Assembly: GCA_964035545.1 (NCBI GenBank)
Contig: OZ037766.1
Location: 6,859,722 to 6,923,721, forward strand
Direction: 5' to 3'
Length of the DNA: 64,000 nucleotides
DNA from: Bugula neritina
Lineage: Eukaryota > Bryozoa > Gymnolaemata > Cheilostomatida > Bugulidae
The notes beneath the pieces are model-generated. The model was not told the origin of the DNA. It did no database searches and saw only the letters and a program-made list of their open reading frames with translations. Positions 38,174-47,880 of the stretch are shown here, one piece after another. The position numbers and the translations under genes were made by a program. The stretch's first letter is position 1. Every line of letters begins with the position of its first letter.

Positions 38174-39274
38174 AACTACCCAACGCTTATAATACTCAAC
38201 AAATTGACTTTATTACACAGCCTAAATTTTGACTACATACATTATTTAGCCACCAAGCTTCTCCTCATTCATCTCACTATAAACGAGATCCCAAATACTA
38301 GACTCTATGTGCCGAGGGTAGTGGGATGCAGTCATAGATATGATCTTAGGCTATATATGTGGTATTACTACTGTTGAAAGATAATTTATGGTCAGTATAA
38401 AAGCCTCAACTACCAGAAAATAACCTGCTTGCTACTGCTGATGAATTCTTCATAAAATAATTTAGTTTTTGTTAACTTTTTCATCATCATTAATAACTTT
38501 GAAATTTTCTCAGTTATGGTAATATGTACACTGCCCAAATTTGATTGGTGAGATCGTATAAAATTGTCCAGAAATTAAGGCCTTACTGAGGCATAAACTA
38601 TATGATTATTGTATATTATATTTTGAAATTGTTGATTTCTGATGGTTTAATAATAATTAGTCTTACGTTTACTAAGTGACAATTACAAAAAATCATGCTA
38701 TCAAAGGTTTTAAGCACTTGAAAATTATTCAAATATGTATGAGAATACGCTAAAAAATATAACTATTCCCACCAACAGCATGCCCTGGTGCTACCACATT
38801 GTATAATATTATATTTTCTCTGCTATTTCTTGAATGTTGTATACTATTTACTAAAAAGTATTTATATAATGTACATTATAAATTGCAATACAATGATTGA
38901 ACTTTGCTAGCTTTGAAATGAACCTGTATTCACCAAATAATGTATCAAAAAAGTTTTTACTCAAGTAGGAAAATAAACTTTACTTTCTTTTGCAAAAAAG
39001 TGACTAACTAGTAAATTTATCAAATTTTCAACAGATTGGCAACTAAATCAGGTATTGATTCTAAAAGTTAAAATTAATCAAAATACATAGTTTAATGATA
39101 CTTTACATATTTTTGGAACTTCCGAACACTATTATAGGTATTAGTGTTTTTGAGCACAATATTTTCATTCTGAATAACTACTGAAATAAAAAATTACTGC
39201 ATAACAAGCACATGGCACCTATAAAGCTTAAAAATTCAAATGATAAATACAAGTAAATATTACACAGAGCAAGC
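38174..39274. other. intergenic region between convergent genes
   Basis: About 1.1 kb between the receptor stop and the KTI12 stop. AT-rich, with no gene or repeat island. Confidence 0.45.
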
Positions 39275-40099
39275 TTATAACGAATTTTCTAGATACTGCA
39301 AAAATACTGTCGCTAGCTTAGCTGAGTCCCTTATAGGATTCATTTTTGTATAAGTGATAAATTGCCTTCTGATTTTATTCAGTTCCGCAAGTGAATAGTG
39401 TCTAACCAGCTGCAGTTCACCTGCATTTGGTACTTTGATTTTATCACCTATGACTCTATCCTTTTGTGTGCTGACAATAAACTTAACAGTTTCATTTGTG
39501 ACTTTATCTAGCTCATACATGAAATCTGTGGCTTGCAGAGGCTGTGCTACAGTGCTGAGGTTAGGCGGTGGGGCCTTTGATTTAAATAAAGCACATTCAA
39601 TGTCTTCCAAATCCAATTCTCCATCAATTTGCACTGTGAAAAGAGGAGAATCCCATCTGGACTGACCATTTGGTTCTTCATATCTCATCATTAACTCATT
39701 CATTAGCTTTTCAGAATATTGGCCACTCTCTTTGGAGAGGTTAAGTTCTAGTGCTTTTTCCTTTGCTATGTCACACCATATCACACAATGAGGAGTTTGA
39801 GCTGACTTAGTAACGCAGTACAACTCATATCTATAGCCTTTTATGTAATTCAAAGAATCAACAATCACGAGAGTATCTTTATTCAAATGTTTCTGAACTT
39901 GTGATTTGAGGTATGCACGAAGGTTTTTCTCATTATGAGAGCTACTGTACGTAAATTCTCTTTCAAATCCAGTAAATTGCTCATCATTGACAACAATACA
40001 CTTTTTGCCAGGATATTTGGTAGTAAAGTAGCTAAGCAATTTTTCTGTCCGACAGCTTTTACCACTGCTCGGATACCCAGTAACAATGGCAAGAGGCAT
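39275..40099 (-). CDS. KTI12: KTI12, Elongator-associated P-loop protein
   Basis: KTI12 is a P-loop ATPase/kinase-like protein related to PSTK. It binds tRNA and Elongator and is needed for wobble-uridine (mcm5/ncm5) tRNA modification. The 274-aa gene is intronless. It opens MPLAIVTGYPSSGKS, with a P-loop GYPSSGKS at residues 8-15. The VIVDSLNYIKGYRYELYC box (about 97-114) carries the Walker-B-like Asp and the family's SLNYIKGYRYELYC signature. A downstream RYEEPNGQSRWDSPLF motif and a C-terminal helical region (LRRQF-type, KMNP) also match the family. It is shorter than the human protein (about 350 aa), mainly through a compact middle. The start was chosen as the first Met directly before the P-loop strand. 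It is convergent with the receptor gene. Confidence 0.95.
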   Translation of the reverse strand: MPLAIVTGYPSSGKSCRTEKLLSYFTTKYPGKKCIVVNDEQFTGFEREFTYSSSHNEKNLRAYLKSQVQKHLNKDTLVIVDSLNYIKGYRYELYCVTKSAQTPHCVIWCDIAKEKALELNLSKESGQYSEKLMNELMMRYEEPNGQSRWDSPLFTVQIDGELDLEDIECALFKSKAPPPNLSTVAQPLQATDFMYELDKVTNETVKFIVSTQKDRVIGDKIKVPNAGELQLVRHYSLAELNKIRRQFITYTKMNPIRDSAKLATVFLQYLENSL

Positions 40100-40964
40100 T
40101 CCCAGTTAAGTCTACAATCCAACAGAAACTATATAATTGTTTTACTTATAATTAATAGATTCTACTGTAACTTCAAATATGAGACAATAGAACTTAGTGG
40201 CTGGCTGCACTTGCTTAATACAATGACACTTTCACTGCGATGACAACTTTGAACAAATATTTTATTGTTTGGATAAATATTTGATGCCTGGCACAATGAT
40301 ATACTGGAAGATCTTAGCTAACTTCTCATCAATAAAAAATGTAAAGCTGTTAATGTATACACCAACATGAGACAGTCTACAGACAATATTAAACAAAGAT
40401 GAGAATGATAGTGAAATATTCTTTTAGAGCACTACTCATTAGTTTCTGTTATAAAGAGTTGAAAGCACCAAATCAAAATAATTTAATAAATAGTGGCAAT
40501 TTAAAAAGTAAATAATAGATACTAAATAAAATATTCTGGAATACAATCAAAATCAATACACTGGTAATACAAGCATGCAAATATATTCTACCTTAATTTC
40601 AATCCTTTTATTAAACTTAATTCACTACCTCAATTTTACTAGTAAACTTATGTGATGAAATTCCTTTATATTTTAAAAATCTTAGAACAATAATTGGGTA
40701 AACAGATTAAAATTTTCGGCTCAAACTTAAGTTTTGAAGCATTGATTCCTTAAAATTATCCACCGAAGTCAATTAACTTGTTCAACTATCATGAAGTTGA
40801 TTTATGATCACTCATCTACGTAAATTATTTTTAATTTAGGCAAAATTGATAATAATTTATTAATGTATTTATTTTTGAAAGGAAGAAGAGATATCACACA
40901 TGATCCGAACAATCTTCAACTTGAACTCTATTATAAGAATAAAAACAAAAACTTCTAGTTTCAC
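40100..40964. promoter_or_regulatory. KTI12 5' flank
   Basis: AT-rich non-coding sequence directly upstream of KTI12. No defined element was recognised. Confidence 0.3.
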
Positions 40965-41790
40965 TTAGTATTACTATTACCATAAGAGAAGTATTAGTAT
41001 AATTCTAACTATTACTTGGTAACTTACAGCTACTGTTAGACTTGGTGTTACTCTTAGTATTACCCATTAACTGATCAAGTTTAGCTTTAAACTAAAGCTC
41101 TCAGATCCAAGGCTAAGAGCAACTCAGTAAAACTAAAAGTATATTTACCTATTGAATTTGATATGGTACAAATCTCGTAGTGGGACTATAACTATAAGTA
41201 TAAGATTTAGAGTAGGTATAACTATAAGAGTAAAAGTATAACTATTACTCTAATACTATTTGTATTACTATTACTGTATTAGTTAGGTATAATTAATATT
41301 ATACTTATAGTTATTGTGAAGTTATACCAATACTAATAATAATACTAATTAATAGTAATACTAATACAGTATGAGTATTACTAATAGTTCATGCTTTTAC
41401 TTATAGTTATACTAATACTTATAGTTATACTTATACTAATATCAATAATAATAATACTATAACTATAAGTACTATAACTATAAGTACTATAACTATAACA
41501 GTATAACTATAACAGTATAACTATAAGTATAAGGGTAACGTTAACTACAAGATTTTCATTAACTTTAAATTTGAGCAATACATTTTCATTTACTACGACT
41601 ACGAGTAGTACTAGTACTAGAGTAAGTACGAGTGTCCAGTACCACTATCACTATCAGTATGAGTATGAATATCAATATCAATATGAATATCAATATGTCT
41701 ACGAGTACGTAGCGGTAGTCGTAGAGAATAATTATTAAATTATAATCATAATAGATCTATAATATTTACAACAATGCCATAGGCAACAAT
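40965..41790. repeat. palindromic-word repeat island 4
   Basis: ACTATAACTATAAGTAT and ATACTTATAGTTATACT words, then ACTACGACTACGAGTAGTACTAGTAC (about 41596-41625) and CTATCACTATCAGTATGAGTATG (41643-41668). It lies about 0.87-1.7 kb upstream of the KTI12 start codon. The LTR retrotransposon is inserted at its right edge. Confidence 0.75.
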
Positions 41791-41814
41791 AATAACTGAG
41801 TGGACTACAGTAAC

Positions 41815-41959
41815 TGTTGTGTTGTTTGACTCGCTATTATTCACCGCGAGACTCGTTGAGCTCGGGGATTTTCCTACTAGCTAGAATTGAAATAAATCAC
41901 GATAATTATCAGCTTAGACTCAATCCAACGTTGTTGTACTCTTACGCACCAATCACACA
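41815..41959 (+). repeat. left LTR (145 bp)
   Basis: Short LTR beginning TGTTGTGTTG and ending AATCACACA. It contains AATAAA at 41891-41896, which can serve as the polyadenylation signal. No difference from the right LTR was found by direct comparison. Confidence 0.95.
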
Positions 41960-41977
41960 TGGTGGCAGCAGTTAAAA
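41960..41977 (+). promoter_or_regulatory. primer-binding site
   Basis: TGGTGGCAGCAGTTAAAA starts at the first base after the LTR. TGG pairs with the CCA end of a tRNA primer. The specific tRNA is not assigned. Confidence 0.7.
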
Positions 41978-41983
41978 CTAATA

Positions 41984-44900
41984 ATGGGCGATGAAGAAGT
42001 TCAGCAACAAATAATCGTGCATAGGAATGCACCCAGAATCGAACCACCAGGTGAGATCGTTTTGAATTGTGAGCGTGAGCAAAACTTCAGAAGATTTAAA
42101 AGCCGGTGGCAGTCGTTTTACATTCTGTCTAGACTTTCGGAGGAAAGTGATGAGTACCAGAGAGCATTGCTATTATATACAATTGGTGATGATGCATGCC
42201 GAGTGGTAGAGTCAAGTCACAAATATCAGAATGATAAGAGTCTAGCAGCGATAATAGACATTTTGGAGCAATACTGTGTAGGAGAACGAAATATAGTGCA
42301 CGAACGTTATAAATTTAATACAAGGTGTCAATTACAAGGAGAGAATTTTGATGCTTTTTACTCAGAATTACGTACGCTAGCAGATAAATGTGGATTTAAT
42401 TACCGACCTGCCACTGATGAGGCACCAGCACCATTTGATGAGATGCTGAGAGATCGAATTGTTCTAGGAATTAGAGATGACTCTCTTAGAAAGAAATTGA
42501 TTTCTCAAGGTAACACTTTAACACTAGACCAGGCAGTACGTATTTGTAGGAGCAGTGAAGTCACTTCAACTGTGATGCAAAGTGTAACAAAAGGAGCAAG
42601 CTCAGGGTCTGTAGATGCTATAAGTAAAGCACAAAGCAGCTACCCTAAATATAAGCAAAGCAAACCAAGTCATACACGCAAGCAGGGAGGTGCTGTCCAG
42701 CTGCCAGTTAACTCTCAGATGTACAAGCCTACAAACAGCCAGGATCATTGTAAAAGGTGCGGTAGGGAACCACATTCAAAAGCGGAATGCCCAGCTAAGG
42801 ATGCTCAATGCAGGAAGTGCAAGAAAGTGGGCCACTTCCAGCGGCAATGCAGAAGTACATCCATCCAGGAGGTGACCGAAGCAAGTAGTGACGATGGTAT
42901 AATGTTCACAGGAGAGTTCAAAATAGAAAACCTAACTGTGGATGCTTGGAAAGCCGAAGTAGCAGTAAATGGTAACTGTACTACTTTCAAGCTCGATACA
43001 GGTGCAGATGGTACAGTAGTCAGTGACAAGCTACCGTGGCTGTCTACTATTTCACTGCAAACTACAGGAGTCCGCTTATATGGACCTGGAGGAAAGCAAC
43101 TCCAAGTCTTAGGAACTTTTGAGGCAGATCTTCAATATAAAAGTCAAAAGTACAAGGAGACAGCCTACGTAATTCAAAATCAGTCAACCTCTCTACTCAG
43201 TAGAACTGCTTGTGAAAAGTTAGGACTGATAACATGCCAAGTAAAGCAGCAAGGGGAAATAACCAAAGACATCCACATAGGCTTCTCAAAGTTATTTAAA
43301 GGCCTTGGAGCACTCAAGGGATACTCATACAGAATATCACTAATTCCAGATTACCAGCCAACATGCATCTACACTCCAAGGAAAATTCCCATTCCATTAC
43401 GAGACAAAACTAAGAAAAAGCTAGATGAGATGGCGCAACAAGGAGTTATCTCTCCCGTAACAGAAGCTACAGAGTGGTGTAGTGGAATGGTCCCAGTCCT
43501 CAAACCATCAGGAGATGTACGCGTCTGTGTGGACCTGACTGGCCTGAATAAAGCAGTTAGAAGGGAAATCTATCCAATGCCAGCAGTCGATGAAAGTATT
43601 GGACTGTTGGGGGCAAGTAAAATCTTCTCAAAGCTGGATGCCAATAGTGGGTTCTGGCAAATACACTTGGACAAGGAGTCAAGAAAACTGACTACCTTCC
43701 TCACACCTTTTGGCCGGTTCTGTTTCAACAGACTTCCATTTGGCATATCTAGTGCACCGGAGATCTTTTCTCGAGCTATGTGCAGACTACTAGGCGGCAT
43801 AGAGAATGTCATCTGCCACATGGACGATATTCTAGTTCATGGTAAAGATGCAGAAAGCCACGATAAAACCTTAAAGCTGGTTTTAAGCAGACTGGAAGAA
43901 GCAGGACTCACATTGAATGAAGACAAGTGTGAGATTGGCCAAGCTCAAGTGAAGTTTTTAGGCCACATTATAGATGCTAAAGGAGTCAGCCCTGACCCGG
44001 ATAAAGTCGCATCAATACGTGACTTTCCAGCCCCTACCTGTAAGACAGAGTTGAGACGACTAAATGGTATGCTGAATCAGCTAGCTAAGTTTATCCCTCA
44101 CCTGTCTGAAATCACAGCTCCCATGAGAGAGTTACTGAAGGAAAGTAAGGCTTGGACATGGAATCAACCTCAAGAGGAAGCTTTCCAAAAGGTAAAGCAA
44201 ACACTGATGTCTGCTCAGGTCATAGCACACTATGATCCCAAGCTGAAAACAATTGTTGCCACTGATGCTAGCAACACTGGACTTGGAGCTGCTATGTTCC
44301 AAATACAAAAGGACGGGACAAGGAGGCCAGTATACTATGCATCAAGGTCTTTAACCTCAGTGGAACAAAATTACGCCGCAATAGAAAAGGAGGCATTGGC
44401 AATGGCTTGGGCATGCAACAAGCTTGATCAGTTTTTAAGAGGATTACCTTTCACTCTAGAGACGGATCACAAGCCTTTGGTTAGGCTTATGGGTGTAAAA
44501 GACTTAGACCAAGTGCCAGCCAGGATTCTCCGATTGAGACTGCGGCTCATGAGGTATGCTCCAAAAATAGAGTATATTCCAGGGTCTCGCAACCACATAG
44601 CAGATGCATTATCGCGAGCACCCTCTGGTATACCATCTCGCATAGATGTGATGCTAGTTGAAGAGCTAGAAGCTAGCACTTCCGTTATACCTTCGATAGA
44701 TCCGATGATCGAAGAAATCAAGGAGGCACAACTACTAGATGCCGTGTGCCAAGAGGTCCAGAATCTCATCATAAAAGGATGGCCTACATATAAAACAGAT
44801 GCCCACACAGCAGTACACCCTTACTGGGATGTCAAAGGACATTTGACACAATCTAAAGGCCTTCTCTTATATGATCAGCGGCTAGTCATCCCTAGCAACT

Positions 44901-46036
44901 TAAGACTAAAACTGCTTGACCGCATTCACCAGGCCCATCAAGGAATAGTAAAATGCCAGGCAAGAGCCAGAAGAGCTATCTGGTGGCCGGGAATGTCTAA
45001 ACAAATAAAAGAAATGGTACAGGGGTGTCGACAGTGCAGAATTAACTCACCGACCCCGGTGGAGCCTCTGCAGCCATCCACCTTGCCGTCTAAACCCTGG
45101 ATAAAGTTAGGTGCAGACCTGTTCGAGTTCCAGAAAAAGAACTATCTGTTAGTGGTCGATTACCATAGCAGATACATAGAAGTTAGGAGATTAGACTCAC
45201 TGTCTTCAGCATTCACTGTGGACAAAGTTAAATCCATCTTCTCAACTCATGGAATTCCCGAGGTAGTCATTTCTGACAATGGACCTCAGTTCAGCTCTAG
45301 GGAGTTCCAAGAATTTGCCAAGAGTTATGGTTTTCAACACGTGACCAGCTCTCCAAGATATCCAAAAGCCAATGGCGAAGCTGAGAGAGCGGTAGGAACA
45401 GTAAAGCGTCTGTGGAGCAAAACTACAGATCCATACCTAAGCCTACTAACCTATAGAGCTACTCCACTCGAAAACGGATTCACTCCTTCAGAACTTTTGA
45501 TGAACAGGCTACTTCGAACTACTCTACCCTCCATGCCTGAAACCCGAGTGGTTCACAAGCCACCAAACATTGCTGAGAAGGAACAACACATAAATCTAAG
45601 GACCATGAATAACTACAACCAACGGCACAAAGCCACTCTGTTGCCTGAACTTTCTCAAGGTTCACCCGTGTATGTCAGAGACACTAAGAAACAGGGCACA
45701 GTTCTGGCAAGTGTAGCTCCACACTCATACACGGTTAAAACTGAAACAGGAGTTATACGCCGAAACAGAAGTGCGTTGGTAGATCTTCGGGAAGAGGACC
45801 CCGTGGTGCTTGAACCAAATGCTCCTCCGCCGGTTCCTATGGGTGCAGAGGTGCTTGGTCCAAAAGCTAACAAAAAAGCCAATCCATCAGGAACGCAGGC
45901 ACCCGGAACATTGGTCGCAGAGGGCTCGGGTACGTCTTTAGCCCATACAGCCAGTCCAACGGTTCCGGGTAGGTTTTGTGCTCTATCCAGAGAGCGAAGA
46001 TTGCCCCGGAGATTTGATGACTATGTGATGAATTAA
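41984..46036 (+). CDS. gag-pol polyprotein of the Ty3/gypsy element
   Basis: A single 1350-codon frame, with no frameshift between gag and pol. In order: capsid-type gag (about 1-240); two CCHC zinc knuckles (about 256-269 and 276-289); aspartic protease with LDTGAD (about 337); reverse transcriptase with VRVCVDLTGLN (about 512) and an HMDD catalytic box (about 611), a variant of YxDD; RNase H with TDASNTGLG (about 758) and a C-terminal HIADALSR; integrase with an HHCC zinc domain (about 982-1020) and a DDE core (GADLFEF about 1042, SDNGPQFSS about 1095, ANGEAER about 1127). The domain order RT-RNaseH-integrase defines Ty3/gypsy. All catalytic residues looked for are present. Expression would start from the left LTR. 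Confidence 0.97.
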   Translation: MGDEEVQQQIIVHRNAPRIEPPGEIVLNCEREQNFRRFKSRWQSFYILSRLSEESDEYQRALLLYTIGDDACRVVESSHKYQNDKSLAAIIDILEQYCVGERNIVHERYKFNTRCQLQGENFDAFYSELRTLADKCGFNYRPATDEAPAPFDEMLRDRIVLGIRDDSLRKKLISQGNTLTLDQAVRICRSSEVTSTVMQSVTKGASSGSVDAISKAQSSYPKYKQSKPSHTRKQGGAVQLPVNSQMYKPTNSQDHCKRCGREPHSKAECPAKDAQCRKCKKVGHFQRQCRSTSIQEVTEASSDDGIMFTGEFKIENLTVDAWKAEVAVNGNCTTFKLDTGADGTVVSDKLPWLSTISLQTTGVRLYGPGGKQLQVLGTFEADLQYKSQKYKETAYVIQNQSTSLLSRTACEKLGLITCQVKQQGEITKDIHIGFSKLFKGLGALKGYSYRISLIPDYQPTCIYTPRKIPIPLRDKTKKKLDEMAQQGVISPVTEATEWCSGMVPVLKPSGDVRVCVDLTGLNKAVRREIYPMPAVDESIGLLGASKIFSKLDANSGFWQIHLDKESRKLTTFLTPFGRFCFNRLPFGISSAPEIFSRAMCRLLGGIENVICHMDDILVHGKDAESHDKTLKLVLSRLEEAGLTLNEDKCEIGQAQVKFLGHIIDAKGVSPDPDKVASIRDFPAPTCKTELRRLNGMLNQLAKFIPHLSEITAPMRELLKESKAWTWNQPQEEAFQKVKQTLMSAQVIAHYDPKLKTIVATDASNTGLGAAMFQIQKDGTRRPVYYASRSLTSVEQNYAAIEKEALAMAWACNKLDQFLRGLPFTLETDHKPLVRLMGVKDLDQVPARILRLRLRLMRYAPKIEYIPGSRNHIADALSRAPSGIPSRIDVMLVEELEASTSVIPSIDPMIEEIKEAQLLDAVCQEVQNLIIKGWPTYKTDAHTAVHPYWDVKGHLTQSKGLLLYDQRLVIPSNLRLKLLDRIHQAHQGIVKCQARARRAIWWPGMSKQIKEMVQGCRQCRINSPTPVEPLQPSTLPSKPWIKLGADLFEFQKKNYLLVVDYHSRYIEVRRLDSLSSAFTVDKVKSIFSTHGIPEVVISDNGPQFSSREFQEFAKSYGFQHVTSSPRYPKANGEAERAVGTVKRLWSKTTDPYLSLLTYRATPLENGFTPSELLMNRLLRTTLPSMPETRVVHKPPNIAEKEQHINLRTMNNYNQRHKATLLPELSQGSPVYVRDTKKQGTVLASVAPHSYTVKTETGVIRRNRSALVDLREEDPVVLEPNAPPPVPMGAEVLGPKANKKANPSGTQAPGTLVAEGSGTSLAHTASPTVPGRFCALSRERRLPRRFDDYVMN

Positions 46037-46199
46037 CATCCAGACGATCTAACCACGGAGACACTCGTGCCTTCTATGGAACAATCATAAAAATACATAT
46101 TGTCATGTTTTTTCTCACTATTGTTAACCTTCACTTACTATTGTCAATCTTAATTAATAGCATACGTGATTACACATAAATGTTTTTTGTAACCCACTT

Positions 46200-46210
46200 A
46201 GAAAGGGGGA
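46200..46210 (+). promoter_or_regulatory. polypurine tract
   Basis: AGAAAGGGGGA directly before the right LTR, the expected plus-strand primer site of an LTR retrotransposon. Confidence 0.8.
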
Positions 46211-46355
46211 TGTTGTGTTGTTTGACTCGCTATTATTCACCGCGAGACTCGTTGAGCTCGGGGATTTTCCTACTAGCTAGAATTGAAATAAATCACGATA
46301 ATTATCAGCTTAGACTCAATCCAACGTTGTTGTACTCTTACGCACCAATCACACA
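46211..46355 (+). repeat. right LTR (145 bp)
   Basis: Same sequence and length as the left LTR; followed by the GTAAC target duplication. Confidence 0.95.
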
Positions 46356-46429
46356 GTAACTGTGAGTAAACTACAATTACAATGAGTGGAAGTTGTTGTA
46401 CTAATTGATATAGAGGATACTTATTTAAT

Positions 46430-47440
46430 TTCAATGGTTATGCTAAGTCTAAAAGTAAGAGCAAATCATGGTTGTATTGCAAATTTGTGATAAAGTAGTT
46501 TAGCTGGGCTCGCGCAATGAACTGGTTATATTTTTAGTTGAATGGGCTCGTGTATCCAAACGAAACTGGTGGGCGCCCGTAAGTTATTTAGAATTTACTA
46601 TTTTACGACATCACGAATCGCTATATTTTATTGTTCACGTCGTCGCTCAATCTGGCGGTCCCACTCACTGAGCTGGAAAAGTTAATATTATTTAGTTCGT
46701 TGGTCCCACTTCCCAAGGCCAATAATTATGAATATATCTATATTTTTTGTTTTATTTAGCTTGTGAAGTGACACTGACATCTGTTACACTTATAAAATCA
46801 TTAAAATAGATCATTTGCTTTTAGTTCTACTAACTAATACTATTTACTTTTAGTTTTAGCTACTAGACCTAGTACTTAGCTACTAGTACTAGGTCTAGTA
46901 CTACTACCACTAGTATAACTATAAGTATTAATATTACTGAGACCTATTAGTTAACATATTTTAGTTTTTACTTTTAGTTCTGCTGATGAGTGATGAGTCT
47001 GCTGACACTCACTCTCAGTGTCGCACCGGCACTGAGTGAGTGTGACAGTGACCCAGGTCGAGTCTGAAACCCACACTGACAGTCACACTCACAGTGAGTG
47101 TGACTATAACATTAACTATTACTATAACTATAAGAGTATAACTAAGTCTAATTTAAATTAAATTTATGTTATTAAATTTATGATTAAATAAAATAATCAA
47201 CATACTACATAGTCATATACATTAAGTACCGCACCGCGCGTGATTAACTTTAAGTATTGACTATTATAATCATCAGTATGATTATGAGTATAAGTATTAC
47301 TATAACTATTGCTATTACTATTAGTATAACTGTATAAGTATTATTATCAGTATCATTAGGGGTATCACTATGAGTATGACTATCACTATCGTCTATCAGT
47401 ATAACTATAATATTAAGTATATAATAATAATAATATAAAT
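46430..47440. repeat. palindromic-word repeat island 5
   Basis: The island includes a 14-bp-arm inverted repeat (46863-46876 with 46885-46898, CTAGACCTAGTACT), CACTCACTCTCAGTGTC and GTCACACTCACAGTGAGTGTG words (46995-47105), and CTATCACTATCGTCTATCAG words (47365-47400). A GC-richer segment without repeats (about 46500-46700) lies within it. The island ends about 440 bp before the ZC3H11A-like start codon. Confidence 0.7.
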
Positions 47441-47880
47441 ATATTAAGTTTAATTTACATTTACTTTTATTATTACTATTAGCATTATAAATACTTAACA
47501 GTTTTATGATGTGTGTGTTTTTTTATAAAATCGTGAGTTTTCATTGTTTTTGCTATTTTGTGAAGTTTTGTAAACAGTAAAGTAAACATAACCTATCAGT
47601 CAGTCATCATAACGATTTAAAGTGATGATTCTAATTTTTTCTAGCAGTGAACATGTTTGGCTAGTTTTATGGTTCACACTCTTCCAGTGTTGATGAATCT
47701 GAGCTTCTTGCATGTTGACAAATTTTGAGGTACTTGAACTCTTAACATTTAGCAATGCATCATGCTATTTTATTTTAGATACAGGAGCCTATTTCTTCTA
47801 TAGTCGTCAGTGACTGCCAAGAAAAAAGACCACTGGAAACACCTCATTACATTGTTGGTTGGTTAACTTTTAGGGTTGAA

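Larger units (their letters stand above)
41815..46355 (+). mobile_element. complete Ty3/gypsy LTR retrotransposon
   Basis: A 4541-bp element with two 145-bp LTRs (41815-41959 and 46211-46355) that read as identical, TG...CA ends, and a 5-bp target duplication GTAAC (41810-41814 and 46356-46360). The primer-binding site starts at the base after the left LTR (TGGTGGCAGCAG), and a polypurine tract AGAAAGGGGGA precedes the right LTR. One uninterrupted gag-pol frame lies between. No env-like frame is present. Identical LTRs plus an intact frame point to a very recent insertion. Confidence 0.97.

Noticed and set aside
45867-46064. Minus-strand frames within and after the gag-pol gene
   Set aside because: Antisense shadows of the retrotransposon frame, without domain content.
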